From Candidatus Bathyarchaeota archaeon (GTDB lineage: Archaea; Thermoproteota; Bathyarchaeia; Bathyarchaeales; Bathyarchaeaceae), in assembly GCA_020346825.1 (NCBI GenBank), contig CP070791.1:544116-549949 (forward strand): 5,834 nt of DNA, read 5' to 3'. The notes below the pieces were generated by a model. The model made no database searches. It was not told the DNA's origin and saw nothing but the letters and a program-made list of their open reading frames with translations. A program made the position numbers and the translations under genes. Shown one piece after another: positions 5,015 through 5,834 of the stretch. Positions within the stretch are counted from its first letter, which is position 1, and every line of letters starts with the position of its first letter.

Positions 5015-5834
5015 CAGTGTCTAACAGTCTGTGCATAACCTCATATGACTGCATGTAGTCCGGATTCCCCTCTTTCAGCTTCTTCTTAACAAATTCCATT
5101 TTTCTGGCAAAAGCTGATCTATCTTTTCGCCTTACCATGCTAAGCCATTCCTCAGATTTCTCCAAAAACAAACCTTCAATTTTTTCTATTTCCGGTAAAT
5201 TCATTTGGAGACTTGTATAGAATTCTGTTTCTTCAGAAGCAACCGCTTCCGCCAAGGTTAGTAACATTTTGTAACTGGCCCCAGCAACCTTCTTTGTTTC
5301 AAAGAAATCAGGGTAGTTCAGCATGATGGTATCGCACACAACTAAACCCAAAAAGTGAGGAAGCCCCAAGACCACAGACATTAATTTGTCATGCTTTCTC
5401 GGGGACATGATAAACACGTTTGCTTGTCTTTCCTCCAACCAGCTCTTGAAATCTTTTGCGAACCGTATTTCTTGATCATTGACTGGTGTGAGAACGTAAT
5501 TCTGATTTTCAATGCTCTTTACACCTGGACCAAATAAGGGGTGGGTTCCCAACGTTATTCCAGTCTTTATATATTCATGCATTATTTTGACAGGGTTCTC
5601 CTTGACTGAACAGATGTCCATTATGACTTGATCTGGGCGTATGTGAGAATGAATCTCTTCTATGACGGCTTCAAAGTTCTTTAGGGGCACACACACTAGA
5701 ATTCTGTCTGCATTCCTGACTGCTTTCACGTTATCAGCGATTTCAACTCCGAATTCATCCCTTATTTTCAAAAGTTTTTTTCTACTTCTGCTTGAAACTA
5801 CTACGGAATCACCTTCCTTTGAGAAGAACCTTGC
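5004..5834 (-). CDS. tyrA: Prephenate dehydrogenase (TyrA), 5' partial
   Basis: TyrA oxidatively decarboxylates prephenate to 4-hydroxyphenylpyruvate for tyrosine synthesis, competing with PheA for the same substrate. The reading frame is open to the right edge, with 276 residues visible. TTG 5771 is internal because typical Rossmann sequence (ARFFSKEGDSVVVSSRS) precedes it in frame. Probably only about 15-25 residues, including the glycine-rich dinucleotide loop, are missing. Visible motifs: DRILVCVPL; VIMDICSVKENP, with Ser76 at the substrate-site position; TLGTHPLFGPG, with His98 matching the conserved catalytic histidine; HDKLMSVVLGLPHFLGL (149-165); and an all-helical C-terminal dimerisation domain. 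There is no fused chorismate mutase or ACT domain at the C-terminus, and it ends at LDTAKS. The second Rossmann strand is followed by SSRSRKK, lacking an acidic residue, which suggests NADP rather than NAD. It is transcribed toward pheA. Confidence 0.92.
   Translation of the reverse strand, partial: ARFFSKEGDSVVVSSRSRKKLLKIRDEFGVEIADNVKAVRNADRILVCVPLKNFEAVIEEIHSHIRPDQVIMDICSVKENPVKIMHEYIKTGITLGTHPLFGPGVKSIENQNYVLTPVNDQEIRFAKDFKSWLEERQANVFIMSPRKHDKLMSVVLGLPHFLGLVVCDTIMLNYPDFFETKKVAGASYKMLLTLAEAVASEETEFYTSLQMNLPEIEKIEGLFLEKSEEWLSMVRRKDRSAFARKMEFVKKKLKEGNPDYMQSYEVMHRLLDTAKS

Noticed and set aside
5769..5771. TTG 5771 as the tyrA start
   Set aside because: Twenty-one further in-frame residues with a typical Rossmann strand precede it up to the window edge.
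5775..5781. Seven-T run as a plus-strand terminator
   Set aside because: It encodes consecutive lysines of tyrA on the minus strand and no plus-strand gene ends nearby.
1..5834. CRISPR arrays, insertion sequences, attachment sites, defence or other novel modules
   Set aside because: No direct-repeat arrays, transposase motifs or long inverted repeats were seen by eye; coding density is filled by recognisable metabolic genes.

Overview
The window reads as archaeal chromosome carrying housekeeping amino-acid biosynthesis genes. The indicators are a LysW-type lysine/arginine gene series (lysY-lysZ-lysJ-lysK), closely packed genes with GTG starts, Shine-Dalgarno motifs drawn from either half of the archaeal GGAGGTGAT sequence, stand-alone prephenate dehydratase and dehydrogenase genes, and moderate GC (mid-40s percent by eye). 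A mesophilic or moderately thermophilic member of the TACK group, such as a Bathyarchaeia-like lineage, fits best. That placement is an inference from gene content; no marker gene is present. Thermus-type bacteria also use LysW, but the start-site signals and the aromatic gene style fit them less well.

Layout. Positions 2-4079 hold four plus-strand genes packed almost without gaps: lysY (5' end cut by the window edge), lysZ, lysJ and lysK. Adjacent genes overlap or lie a few bases apart, so they are very likely co-transcribed and translationally coupled. Positions 4080-4180 are a 101-base gap, the only real intergenic space. It holds candidate core-promoter elements and two tiny SD-preceded reading frames. 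Positions 4181-5014 hold pheA (prephenate dehydratase) on the plus strand. Positions 5004-5834 hold tyrA (prephenate dehydrogenase) on the minus strand, with its N-terminus cut by the right edge. pheA and tyrA converge and overlap tail to tail by 11 bases.

How the genes work together. In LysW-dependent synthesis the alpha-amino group of 2-aminoadipate (lysine branch) or glutamate (ornithine/arginine branch) is attached to the C-terminal glutamate of the carrier protein LysW. LysZ then phosphorylates the side-chain carboxylate, LysY reduces it to the semialdehyde, LysJ transaminates it, and LysK releases lysine or ornithine from the carrier. lysW and the ligase lysX/argX are not visible and would be expected upstream of position 1. 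PheA and TyrA compete for prephenate at the branch between phenylalanine and tyrosine.

I see no mobile element, CRISPR array, RNA gene or defence-like module, and no convincing undescribed system. The points worth a second look are small: a Phe-Phe mini-ORF upstream of pheA, a Gly-to-Arg change in the PheA allosteric motif, an apparent NADP-type fingerprint in TyrA, and the overlapping convergent 3' ends.
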